A stretch of DNA of 35,489 bases, from contig MGPC01000020.1 in the NCBI GenBank assembly GCA_001797315.1, forward strand, positions 1-35,489, written 5' to 3'. The notes below the pieces were generated by a model. That model had not been told where the DNA came from. It did not search any database and saw only the letters and a program-made list of their open reading frames with translations. Shown here in pieces: positions 27,899-35,099 of this stretch. Numbering within the stretch: the stretch's first letter is position 1; each line of letters begins with the position of its first letter. Origin of the DNA: Curvibacter sp. GWA2_64_110. GTDB taxonomy: Bacteria; Pseudomonadota; Gammaproteobacteria; Burkholderiales; Burkholderiaceae_C. Both the position numbers and the translations under genes were made by a program.

Positions 27899-27938
27899 GG
27901 CCCCCGTGCAGCGCAGGGCAAGCCTGCGTGGGGGCTTT
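27899..27938. terminator. terminator between convergent nhaR and pseudouridine synthase genes
   Basis: GCCCCC (27900-27905) and CGCAGG (27912-27917) pair with GGGGGC (27930-27935) and CCTGCG (27923-27928) around GCAAG, with a bulge on the left arm, followed by TTT. It can serve the plus-strand nhaR and lies three bases from the end of the minus-strand gene. Confidence 0.7.
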
Positions 27939-27940
27939 AT

Positions 27941-28717
27941 TCAGAAGCGTTCGTACGGCATCAGGTAGCGCCATTGCCCTTCAGGCAGGCCGGCCAGCGG
28001 CAGGCGTCCGATGCGGATGCGCTTGATGGCGAGGATCTCCAGGCCGAGTGCCGAACACATGTGCGCGATCTGGCCGGGCCAATAACCCTTGAGGGCAAAG
28101 CGCAGGCCGGTGACATCACCCGTCTGCCGGCTCACGCTGACGCGGGCCGGCAGCATGGCGCGGCCTTCGATCACCGGCGCACGGTTCAACTGTTGCAGCG
28201 CCTCCGGCGACACCGTGCCGCGCACGTCGACCATGACTTCGTGCTCGACCAGGGCCGCATCTTCCACCAGCTTGCGTTTCACGTGCCAGTCCTGCGTGAA
28301 GACCAGCAGGCCGCTGGCACCGGTCTCCAGTGGCGTGGCAACCTCCAGGCCGCGCAGGTGGCGCTGCAGCAGGCGGATGCCCGAGCGGTCGCTGCTGTGG
28401 CGACGCTCGGCGCGCAGCAGGTCGATGGCCGCATGTTTCCCGCCAGCCGGGGCGTTGTCGACGGTGCCCGCTGGCTTGTGCAGCACGATGGTGATGGGGG
28501 TCGGGGCGGCTGCGGGCTGGCGCAGCGCGGCGGGATCGAGTTCGACGGTCTGGTCCAGCACCCGGAACTGGGGTACCTCCACCACCTCGCCGTTGACGCG
28601 CACCCAGCCGCCTTCGATGTAGAGCTCGGCCTCGCGGCGCGAGCAGCCGGCCAGTTCGGCGACGCGGCGCGCCAGGCGCACGCCTGCGGCGGCTGAAGGA
28701 TGGGAAGAAAGGGTCAT
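27941..28717 (-). CDS. RsuA/RluB-like pseudouridine synthase with altered active site
   Basis: This 258-residue protein has an N-terminal S4 RNA-binding domain (about residues 12-60, RLARRVAELAGCSRREAELYI followed by GGWVRVNG) and a pseudouridine-synthase-like domain. Where the family has RLDxxTSGLL, with the catalytic Asp, this protein has PLETGASGLLVFTQD, so the Asp is replaced by Glu and the preceding Arg by Pro. The rest of the fold is present to the C-terminal RIRIGRLPLAGLPEGQWRYL. It is either a divergent enzyme or a non-catalytic RNA-binding protein. ATG 28717 is four bases after the upstream Nudix-MBL gene, so the two form an operon. Confidence 0.85.
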   Translation of the reverse strand: MTLSSHPSAAAGVRLARRVAELAGCSRREAELYIEGGWVRVNGEVVEVPQFRVLDQTVELDPAALRQPAAAPTPITIVLHKPAGTVDNAPAGGKHAAIDLLRAERRHSSDRSGIRLLQRHLRGLEVATPLETGASGLLVFTQDWHVKRKLVEDAALVEHEVMVDVRGTVSPEALQQLNRAPVIEGRAMLPARVSVSRQTGDVTGLRFALKGYWPGQIAHMCSALGLEILAIKRIRIGRLPLAGLPEGQWRYLMPYERF

Positions 28718-28721
28718 GAGG

Positions 28722-30401
28722 TCAGTCGTTGCCGGGCGGCAGGGCGCGCAGGCGTTCCACGTGGGCCAGCAGCGAACGCTTGGCCACCGGCCAGATGCGT
28801 TCGGGCACATCGTCGTAGGCCTGCGCCACCCACTCGTCCAGCGTGCCTTCGGGCAGGGCCTGCATCACACGCAGGATCTTGGCTTCGCGCTGCAGCCGGT
28901 GGGCGCGCAGTTGTGTTATGGCCTGCCGGGCCGCGCCCAGCACGTGGCCGTGCGCCGGCAGGATGAAATCAATGCCGTGCTCGGCACAGGCGTCATCGAG
29001 CGCGTCGAGCGAGTCGAGGTAGGCCGTCATGTCGCCGTCCGGCGGGTCGATCACCGTGGTGCTGCCGTTGAGGATGTGGTCGCCCGAGAACAGCAGGCCG
29101 TCTTCCACCAGCACCAGGCACAGATGGTTGGCAGCATGGCCGGGCGTGTGGATCACCTGCAGGGTATGGGTGATTTCGGGCTCCAGGCCTTGTGAAATAA
29201 GCGTCAACAGCTCCTGATGTTGTAGCGCCCGGTCGGGCGTGAAGTGGCTGGCAGCGCGTGCGGTGGGCGCCGAGGGCAGGCCCAGCACCGGCGGCACGCC
29301 ATGGCCTTGGCCGGCGTTGAGGCACAGTGCCTGCAGCGGGCGCGCACCCGGCGAATGGTCGGCATGCGAGTGGGTGCAGACGATCATGCGGATGTCGCCG
29401 CCGGCGGCACGCCACAGGCGCTCCAGATGCTCGGGGTCGTCCGGGCCCGGGTCGATGACGATGTAGCCGGTGCGCGGGTCGCCCACCAGGTAGCTGTTGG
29501 TGCCGGGGCCGGTCATCACGCCGGGATTGGCGGCGGTCAGGCGCTGCACGTTCTTCAGCAGCGGCACCGGCTGCTCGTTCTGCCAGTCGAGAGGGTGCAG
29601 CATCTGGCCGTCGGGGCAGACCAGGGCCAGCTCGCCGAAAGGTGCGTCGCCTTCCATGTAGCGCGCTTCACGCCCCATCAACAGGCCGGCGCGCGGGCAG
29701 CTGGTCCACAGCGGTTCTTCGGTTTCGGCGCAGGCCTGCAGCACGGTCGCCACGTCCGGGAAGTGCAGCAGCCGTTCCAGCGTGCGCACGGTGGGGAAGA
29801 TCATGAAGAAGCTGCCTTCGCGGTGGTGTGCCAGCGCATCCGCCGGGCGCACCCACACCGGGTCGAACTGCTCGCGCTCGTCGGCCACCGGGGTCTGCTT
29901 GTGCGGCATGCGCGCCACCAGGAAGGGCACGTCGAAGCGGCGCGGCAGATCGCGGTCGGTGATCCAGCGCGCCAGCACGAAGACCTCGTCCGCCGCCAGC
30001 GTCAAGCCTTGTGCCTGGCATTGCGGCAGCAGCGCGGCGTGGCGGTCGAGCCGGGCCAGGTCGCTGGCGTCAGCCGCTGTGCCGTCGGCGCGGCGCGCCA
30101 GCAGAATGCCGAGTTCCTCGAAGCTTTCGCGGATGGCGGCAATGGCTTGCGTCAGGTGTTCGTCGCGCTGGCCGGGGCGACGGCGTGCCAATGCATGGGC
30201 TTGCGCATCGGCGGTATCGATGCCACCGCCGGGAAAGACGTAGGCGCCGGGCGCAAAGCTGGCGCTCAGCGAGCGGCGCGTCATCAACACTTCCAGGCCC
30301 TGCGGCCCGTCGCGCAGCAGGAGCACGGTGGCGGCATGCAAGGGGACAACGGGTTCACGCTGGGCGTGCAGGAGCTGGTTCAGGCGCGGCATGGACTGCA
30401 T
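28722..30401 (-). CDS. Nudix hydrolase / metallo-beta-lactamase fusion
   Basis: This 559-residue protein joins two hydrolases. The Nudix domain (about 20-280) has GAYVFPGGGID at 52-62 and the Nudix helix RESFEELGILL at 91-101, with a long insert between them as in NUDT19-like proteins. The metallo-beta-lactamase domain (about 285-490) has HSHADH (344-349), His422, Asp441 and HGH (484-486), and the C-terminal winged helix of LACTB2-type enzymes follows (about 505-555). LACTB2 is an endoribonuclease, so a role in nucleotide or RNA turnover is plausible. Residues 392-408 are encoded by a dispersed repeat. ATG 30392 is an alternative start, with CACAAT just upstream as a possible leaderless -10. 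Confidence 0.88.
   Translation of the reverse strand: MQSMPRLNQLLHAQREPVVPLHAATVLLLRDGPQGLEVLMTRRSLSASFAPGAYVFPGGGIDTADAQAHALARRRPGQRDEHLTQAIAAIRESFEELGILLARRADGTAADASDLARLDRHAALLPQCQAQGLTLAADEVFVLARWITDRDLPRRFDVPFLVARMPHKQTPVADEREQFDPVWVRPADALAHHREGSFFMIFPTVRTLERLLHFPDVATVLQACAETEEPLWTSCPRAGLLMGREARYMEGDAPFGELALVCPDGQMLHPLDWQNEQPVPLLKNVQRLTAANPGVMTGPGTNSYLVGDPRTGYIVIDPGPDDPEHLERLWRAAGGDIRMIVCTHSHADHSPGARPLQALCLNAGQGHGVPPVLGLPSAPTARAASHFTPDRALQHQELLTLISQGLEPEITHTLQVIHTPGHAANHLCLVLVEDGLLFSGDHILNGSTTVIDPPDGDMTAYLDSLDALDDACAEHGIDFILPAHGHVLGAARQAITQLRAHRLQREAKILRVMQALPEGTLDEWVAQAYDDVPERIWPVAKRSLLAHVERLRALPPGND
29179..29226. repeat. dispersed repeat (family 2) inside the Nudix-MBL gene
   Basis: These 48 bases fit GCG-N4-CAGCT-N10-TAGC with the same spacing as the copies at 12417 and 32903. 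The 22 bases before GCG match those of the 12417 copy at 16 positions. It is translated on the minus strand as residues about 392-408 of the metallo-beta-lactamase domain, where no catalytic residue lies. Confidence 0.7.
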
Positions 30402-30544
30402 TGTGCCGCCAAGCGGTCTCACCTGGCTGCCGCAGCGGCGCGCCAAGGCAGGCTCTAGGCGTAAACCCGATTGGTAATTTCCGCAGCGTGCAGAACGGAT
30501 GGCGCGCGGATACTTCCACCACAACACGACCCGAGGAGACAAGC

Positions 30545-31528
30545 ATGACCTTGAAACGACACGCCCTGCGCACACTGGGCATTCTGGCCGCGGCCACCGC
30601 GCTGGCCGCGCCCCTGGGCGCTCTGGCCCAGGCCTGGCCGGGCAAACAGCCGATCAAGCTGGTGGCGGTGTTTCCGCCCGGCGGCTCGGTGGACCAGGTT
30701 TCGCGCCTGCTGGCGCCCCATCTGCAGCAGGAGCTGGGGCAGAACATCATCGTCGAGAACAAGGGCGGCGCCTCCGGCTCCATCGGCGCCGCGGCCGTGG
30801 CGGCCGCGCCGGCCGACGGCTACACTTTCGCCGCCGTGTTCGACACCCACGGCGTCAACCCGAGCCTGATACCGAATCTGCCCTTTGATTCGAGGAAGGA
30901 CCTGAGCACCGTCATCGTCATCGGCACCTCGCCCATGGTGCTGGCCACCCATGCCTCGTCCGAATTCAAGACCTTTGCCGACGTGGTGGCGGCCGCCAGG
31001 CAGGCCAAGGGCGCGAGCTTCGGCTCCATCGGCTCGGGCAGCCTGGGCCACCTGGCCATGGCGCTGCTGGGCAAGAACAACGGTCTGAACTTCACGCACA
31101 TCCCCTACAAGGGCGGCGGCCCGCTGATGAACGACGCCGTGGCCGGGCACGTGCCGCTGGCAATCGGCTCGGTGTTCGTCGTCAAGCCGCACGTGGACAG
31201 CAAGCGCATGCGTGCCCTGGCGGTCACCACCTCGAAGCGCGCACCGCAGCTGCCCGACGTGCCGACAATTGCCGAAAGCGGCTTCGCCGGTTTCGATGCG
31301 CCGGCCTGGTGGGCCATCCTGGCACCGGCCAAGACCCCGCCGGAGGTGGTGGCACGCATGAACGAGGCCATCAACAAGGTCATGAAGAACCCCGACGTGG
31401 CCAAGCGGCTCGAAGCCCAGGGCATCGACGTGGTCGGTGGCACACCCCAGGCCGGGCAGGCTTTCATCGAGCGCCAGATGGACATCTGGGCCAAGGTGGT
31501 GAAAGACAACAACATCAAGCCGGACTGA
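30545..31528 (+). CDS. Bug/TctC-type tripartite tricarboxylate transporter receptor
   Basis: This 327-residue periplasmic binding protein has a signal peptide (RTLGILAAATALAAPLGALA, cut before QAWPG). The mature part has the Bug-family pattern: PIKLVAVFPPGGSVDQVSR, VENKGGASGSIGA and GYTFAAV near the N-terminus. Bug proteins bind small carboxylates and are very numerous in Burkholderiales, usually without a neighbouring transporter, as here. The ligand cannot be read from sequence. GAGGAG precedes the ATG at 30545; the frame stays open far upstream but that part is antisense to the Nudix-MBL gene. A perfect hairpin follows the stop. Confidence 0.92.
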   Translation: MTLKRHALRTLGILAAATALAAPLGALAQAWPGKQPIKLVAVFPPGGSVDQVSRLLAPHLQQELGQNIIVENKGGASGSIGAAAVAAAPADGYTFAAVFDTHGVNPSLIPNLPFDSRKDLSTVIVIGTSPMVLATHASSEFKTFADVVAAARQAKGASFGSIGSGSLGHLAMALLGKNNGLNFTHIPYKGGGPLMNDAVAGHVPLAIGSVFVVKPHVDSKRMRALAVTTSKRAPQLPDVPTIAESGFAGFDAPAWWAILAPAKTPPEVVARMNEAINKVMKNPDVAKRLEAQGIDVVGGTPQAGQAFIERQMDIWAKVVKDNNIKPD

Positions 31529-31536
31529 GTCGCAAA

Positions 31537-31573
31537 CTCCCATGAACGAGGGATGATCCCCAGTTCATGGGAG
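31537..31573. terminator. long perfect hairpin after the Bug receptor gene
   Basis: CTCCCATGAAC (31537-31547) and GTTCATGGGAG (31563-31573) are an exact 11-bp stem, and the enclosed bases hold a second stem GGGAT/ATCCC. No T run follows. It may end or stabilise the receptor transcript. Confidence 0.55.
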
Positions 31574-31606
31574 GCCAAAACGCCGGCTTTGCTCTATGGT
31601 TGAGCC

Positions 31607-31849
31607 ATGTGGTTTTCTGAAGCGAAACTCACCATGGCTTCCTCGCCTCGCCCCGCGTCGTTCGTCCGTGACTGGTTCGCGCGCCATCCGAAGTGGCTGG
31701 CCGGGCTCCAGTACACCGTCTCCACGCTGGTCATCGGGCTGCTGCTGGCAGGGGCCACCGTGCTGGTGACCCGGCTGGAGGCGCAACTGCCCTCGCCATT
31801 CAAGCTGGCGGCTGCGGTGCCGGCGCTGGCTTTCAGTGCTCTGGGGTAA
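31607..31849 (+). CDS. small membrane protein, unknown
   Basis: This 80-residue ORF encodes a basic N-terminus (WFARHPKWLAG near 23-33) and one clear membrane helix (YTVSTLVIGLLLAGATVLV at about 36-54), and ends in a second hydrophobic stretch. I do not recognise a family. Its last 17 bases overlap the convergent carboxymuconolactone-decarboxylase-type gene. ATG 31634 is an alternative start. No good ribosome site is present, so it may not be translated, although the helix preceded by a positive cluster is not what chance antisense frames look like. Confidence 0.45.
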   Translation: MWFSEAKLTMASSPRPASFVRDWFARHPKWLAGLQYTVSTLVIGLLLAGATVLVTRLEAQLPSPFKLAAAVPALAFSALG

Positions 31850-32378
31850 TGCCCAGCGCCACCAGAAAACGCGCCACCATGTTGTAGGTGGCGATGGCGC
31901 TGGTCAGCTCCACGATCTGTGTCTCGTCGAAATGCTGGCGCAGGGCATCGAAGACCGCGTCGCTTACCTGCACGTCCAGCGTCATCTGCGCCGCATAGCG
32001 GATCACCAACTGCTCCACCTCGCCCAGCGACGGGTCGCCCGGGATGCCGCGCGGGTCGGCCTGGACGAACGCGTTGAGCGCATCAAGCTGGGCCTGGGTG
32101 CCGCCGGCGGCCAGGAAGTCGGGCGCATGGTGGTGGTACTCGTAGTGCGCACCGGTGAGCAGCGCCACGGTGCAGATGCCGAGTTCACGCAAACGGCGGC
32201 TGGTCGGCAGCTCGGTGCGCACGGCCTTGAGGTAGGTGTTCCAGCCGCGCGCCAGCGGCTCGCTCCACAGCAGGGCTTTGTCGAGGTTGAGCAGGGCGCC
32301 GCCGCGGCGCGCCAGGATGGCGTCCACCAGATCCTGCGGTTGGGCTTTGCGTTCGGGGGTCCAGTCGGGCAGTCGCAT
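31833..32378 (-). CDS. carboxymuconolactone decarboxylase family protein
   Basis: This 181-residue all-helical protein belongs to the CMD/AhpD-like fold. The segment GAHYEYHHHAPDFLAAGG near residues 76-93 matches the conserved YE-xx-H-xxx-A pattern. The Cys pair of AhpD-type peroxidase partners is absent; the only Cys is in GICTVAL. So a disulfide reductase role is unlikely and the true substrate is unknown; relatives include gamma-carboxymuconolactone decarboxylase. It is divergent from dapF, 81 bases away. Confidence 0.85.
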   Translation of the reverse strand: MRLPDWTPERKAQPQDLVDAILARRGGALLNLDKALLWSEPLARGWNTYLKAVRTELPTSRRLRELGICTVALLTGAHYEYHHHAPDFLAAGGTQAQLDALNAFVQADPRGIPGDPSLGEVEQLVIRYAAQMTLDVQVSDAVFDALRQHFDETQIVELTSAIATYNMVARFLVALGITPEH

Positions 32379-32445
32379 GTCGGTTGTCTCTGAGGGGTTG
32401 AAGTAACAGGCTGTCAGTCCTCAAGGATAAGGGCAGAAATCAGCG

Positions 32446-32451
32446 GATAAT
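32446..32451 (+). promoter_or_regulatory. -10-like box of a predicted leaderless dapF
   Basis: GATAAT ends eight bases before the ATG at 32460 with no Shine-Dalgarno, predicting a transcript that starts within two bases of the start codon. No clear -35 is visible. Confidence 0.5.
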
Positions 32452-32459
32452 TTGCCGAC

Positions 32460-33347
32460 ATGCGAATTCGCTTTACCAAAATGCAGGGGGCTGGCAACGA
32501 CTTCATCGTGCTGGACGAGACGCGCGGGCGGCTCGGTCTCACGACGGCTCAGTACCGCTGGCTGGCCGACCGCCACTTCGGTGTCGGCGCCGACCAGATC
32601 CTGACCGTGCGGCCGGCACCCATGCCCGGCATCGACTTCGAGTACGTGATCCACAACGCTGACGGCGCCGAGGTCGAGCAGTGCGGCAACGGTGCGCGCT
32701 GCTTTGCGCGTTTTGTGCACGACCAGGGGCTGACCCCGAAGGACACCATCCGGGTCAAGACCCTGGGCGGCGTGATCGAGCCGCACCTGACTGCGGACGG
32801 CCGCGTGACGGTGGACATGGGCGCGCCGGTGTTCGATCTGCCGCGCATCCCCTTCGACGCCACCGGCCTGACGCCCGAGCCCAGCGATTCATGGCAAAAA
32901 TGGCCGCTGGACCTTGCCGCCAATGCGCAGACAGCTACTGTTTTTGTAGCGATCGTGTCGATGGGCAACCCGCACGCGGTGCAGGTGGTGGACGATGTGG
33001 AACACGCGCCGGTGCTGACGCAGGGCCTGCTGATCGAACACCACCCGCGCTTCCCGCGCCGTGTCAACGCCGGTTTCATGCAGGTGCTGGACCGCACGCA
33101 CATCAAGCTGCGCGTCTGGGAGCGTGGCGCCGGCGAGACGCTGGCCTGCGGCACCGGGGCCTGCGCCGCGGTGGTGGCGGGCATCCGCCTCGGGCTGCTG
33201 GATGCGCGCGTCGACGTGCAGACCCACGGCGGCGTGCTGACGATTGAATGGGCCGGCGAGCGCAACGGGGTTGCCGCGCCGGTGATGATGACGGGACCGG
33301 CCACCACGGTCTTCCAGGGCGAAATAGAACTACCTGAACTGACATGA
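32460..33347 (+). CDS. dapF: diaminopimelate epimerase
   Basis: This 295-residue enzyme converts LL- to meso-diaminopimelate for lysine and peptidoglycan synthesis. It has the opening [13 protein letters not shown] and both catalytic cysteines, Cys75 in QCGNGARC and Cys230 in [10 protein letters not shown]. It is about 20 residues longer than the E. coli enzyme (274). Part of the extra length, near residues 148-164 before VSMGNPH, is encoded by a dispersed repeat. It is the first gene of dapF–DUF484–xerC, the same order as in E. coli apart from a small gene. Its stop overlaps the next ATG. Confidence 0.96.
   Translation: MRIRFTKMQGAGNDFIVLDETRGRLGLTTAQYRWLADRHFGVGADQILTVRPAPMPGIDFEYVIHNADGAEVEQCGNGARCFARFVHDQGLTPKDTIRVKTLGGVIEPHLTADGRVTVDMGAPVFDLPRIPFDATGLTPEPSDSWQKWPLDLAANAQTATVFVAIVSMGNPHAVQVVDDVEHAPVLTQGLLIEHHPRFPRRVNAGFMQVLDRTHIKLRVWERGAGETLACGTGACAAVVAGIRLGLLDARVDVQTHGGVLTIEWAGERNGVAAPVMMTGPATTVFQGEIELPELT
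32903..32950. repeat. dispersed repeat (family 2) inside dapF
   Basis: The unit fits GCG-N4-CAGCT-N10-TAGC and contains the dyad GCTAC-N7-GTAGC (32934-32950). It may begin a little earlier, near 32890. In frame it encodes the stretch around [10 protein letters not shown] in DapF, between the two conserved halves of the enzyme. Confidence 0.65.
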
Positions 33348-34030
33348 GCAACCAATACCTGAACCCGATGACCGAGGACGACATTGCCGACTACCTGGGC
33401 AACAATCCCGAGTTCTTCGAGCGCCACGCCGAGCTGCTGGCCGCGGTGCACCTGACCAGCCCGCACAACAAGCGTGCGGTCAGCCTGCAGGAGCGTCAGG
33501 CCGAAATGCTGCGCGACAAGATCCGCCTGCTCGAAGCCCGCATCATGGACATGATCCGTCACGGCAACGACAACCTGGCGCTGCTGGACAAGCTGCTGAT
33601 CTGGGCGCGCGACCTGTTCCTGACGCTGGATTTCACCAATCTGCCCGGCACCATCGCCAGCTCGATCCAGTCGCAGTTTGCGGTGCCGCAGGTGGCCATC
33701 AAGGTCTGGGATGTGGCGCCCGAATTCGCCAGCGCCGCCTTCGCGCAGAACGTCAGCGATGACGCCAAGGTGTTCGCCTCCTCGCTGCGTGAGCCTTTCT
33801 GCGGCGTCAACTCCGGCTTCGAGGCCGCCAGCTGGCTGGACGAGCCGGCGCAGGCCGCTTCGCTGGCGCTGTTGCCGCTGCGTGCCGCGGCCAGCGGCAA
33901 CACCACGCCGGCCTTCGGCATGCTGGTGCTGGCTTCGCCCGACGCCCAGCGCTTTGCCAGCACCATGGGCACCGACTTCCTGGAGCGCATTGCCGAACTG
34001 GCCAGCGCAGCGCTCTCGCCGCTGAGGTAA
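33344..34030 (+). CDS. DUF484 family protein
   Basis: This 228-residue protein matches DUF484. Its N-terminal segment [25 protein letters not shown] is followed by a short coiled coil ([19 protein letters not shown] near 47-65) and a GAF-like C-terminal domain. The function is unknown. It is almost always found between dapF and xerC in proteobacteria, as here, with a four-base overlap with dapF and three bases to xerC. Confidence 0.93.
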   Translation: MSNQYLNPMTEDDIADYLGNNPEFFERHAELLAAVHLTSPHNKRAVSLQERQAEMLRDKIRLLEARIMDMIRHGNDNLALLDKLLIWARDLFLTLDFTNLPGTIASSIQSQFAVPQVAIKVWDVAPEFASAAFAQNVSDDAKVFASSLREPFCGVNSGFEAASWLDEPAQAASLALLPLRAAASGNTTPAFGMLVLASPDAQRFASTMGTDFLERIAELASAALSPLR

Positions 34031-34033
34031 ACC

Positions 34034-35077
34034 GTGGCGCCGGACCCGGTCCAGGCAGGTGACGATGAGGCGATGAGCGCCGCCGGGCCGTCCCAAGGCG
34101 CGAAGGCCCCCTCGGGGGGCAGCGAGGACACGGAAGTGCCGAGCGTGGGGGCCCTGATCGAGCGTTACCTGGAACACGTCCGGGTCGAGAAACGGCTGGC
34201 GCAGCGCACGGTCGAGCTTTACGCGCTTGATTTGCAGAAACTCAGCGACTTCGCCGCCCAGGTGCCGGTGGCGCTGACGCATGTGCAGAACGCCCACATC
34301 CGGCGCTGGGTGGCGCAGATGCACAGTGGCGGGCGCAGCGGCCGCGGCATTGCGCTCATCCTCTCGGGCTGGCGCGGCTTTTATGCCTGGCTCGGACGCG
34401 AGGGGCGGGTGGCCAGCAACCCGGTGCAGGACGTGCGCTCGCCGAAGGCGGCCAAACCCTTGCCGAAAGCGCTCAGCGTGGACGACGCGGTGCAACTGGC
34501 CGCCTTTCGCAACGACGAGGCCAATCCCTGGCTGGAAGCGCGCGACGCCGCCATGGTGGAGCTGCTCTACAGCAGCGGCCTGCGCGTGGCCGAACTGACC
34601 GGGCTCGATGTGGCGGCCAGTGCGGCGGCGCGCGGCTGGATTGACCTGCCATCGGCAGAGGCCCATGTGCTGGGCAAAGGCAGCAAGCGCCGCAGCGTAC
34701 CGGTGGGGCGCGAGGCGCTCACCGCCCTCTCCAGATGGTTGACCTTGCGGGCCCAGATGGGGGTGCCGGCAGAACAGACAGCGCTTTTCATCGGCCGCAA
34801 CGGCACGCGCCTGACGGCGCAGTCAATCTGGCAGCGCCTCAAGCGCCGCAGCCAGCAGGCAGGTCTGGCCACGCCGGTGCATCCGCACATGCTGCGCCAC
34901 TCCTTTGCCAGCCATGTACTGCAGTCCAGCAGCGATCTGCGCGCGGTGCAGGAACTGCTGGGCCACGCCAACATCAGCACCACGCAGGTCTACACCCGGC
35001 TGGACTTCCAGCACCTGGCCAAGGCCTACGATGCAGCGCATCCGCGGGCTCGCAACAAGGGGCCGTCCAAGCCCTGA
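34034..35077 (+). CDS. xerC: tyrosine recombinase XerC
   Basis: This 347-residue recombinase resolves chromosome dimers at dif together with XerD. All catalytic residues are present: Arg184 in SSGLRVAEL, Lys215 in GKGSK, His285 and Arg288 in HMLRH, His311 in LLGHANISTTQ and the nucleophile Tyr320. The core-binding domain starts near residue 38. The first 37 residues are extra compared with typical XerC (about 300) and are largely encoded by a dispersed repeat. GTG 34034 has GAGG six bases upstream; ATG 34073, which begins the repeat-encoded part, is an alternative. It ends the dapF operon. Confidence 0.95.
   Translation: MAPDPVQAGDDEAMSAAGPSQGAKAPSGGSEDTEVPSVGALIERYLEHVRVEKRLAQRTVELYALDLQKLSDFAAQVPVALTHVQNAHIRRWVAQMHSGGRSGRGIALILSGWRGFYAWLGREGRVASNPVQDVRSPKAAKPLPKALSVDDAVQLAAFRNDEANPWLEARDAAMVELLYSSGLRVAELTGLDVAASAAARGWIDLPSAEAHVLGKGSKRRSVPVGREALTALSRWLTLRAQMGVPAEQTALFIGRNGTRLTAQSIWQRLKRRSQQAGLATPVHPHMLRHSFASHVLQSSSDLRAVQELLGHANISTTQVYTRLDFQHLAKAYDAAHPRARNKGPSKP
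34076..34152. repeat. dispersed repeat (family 1, long form) at the xerC 5' end
   Basis: Positions 34085-34152 match 24633-24700 at 62 of 68 bases, and 34076-34113 match 11650-11687 at 35 of 38. It contains the hairpin GCCCCC-TC-GGGGGGC. In frame it gives SAAGPSQGAKAPSGGSEDT, a disordered-looking extension ahead of the XerC core-binding domain. Confidence 0.85.
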
Positions 35078-35099
35078 GCGCAGCCGGGGTGGTGGTGCT

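Noticed and set aside
32549-34666. A 705-codon minus-strand frame across dapF, DUF484 and xerC
   Set aside because: All three sense genes carry intact catalytic or family motifs; the antisense frame has none.
34034-35077. Phage or integron integrase
   Set aside because: The recombinase lies in the conserved dapF–DUF484–xerC order and no phage genes, attachment sites or cassettes are nearby.
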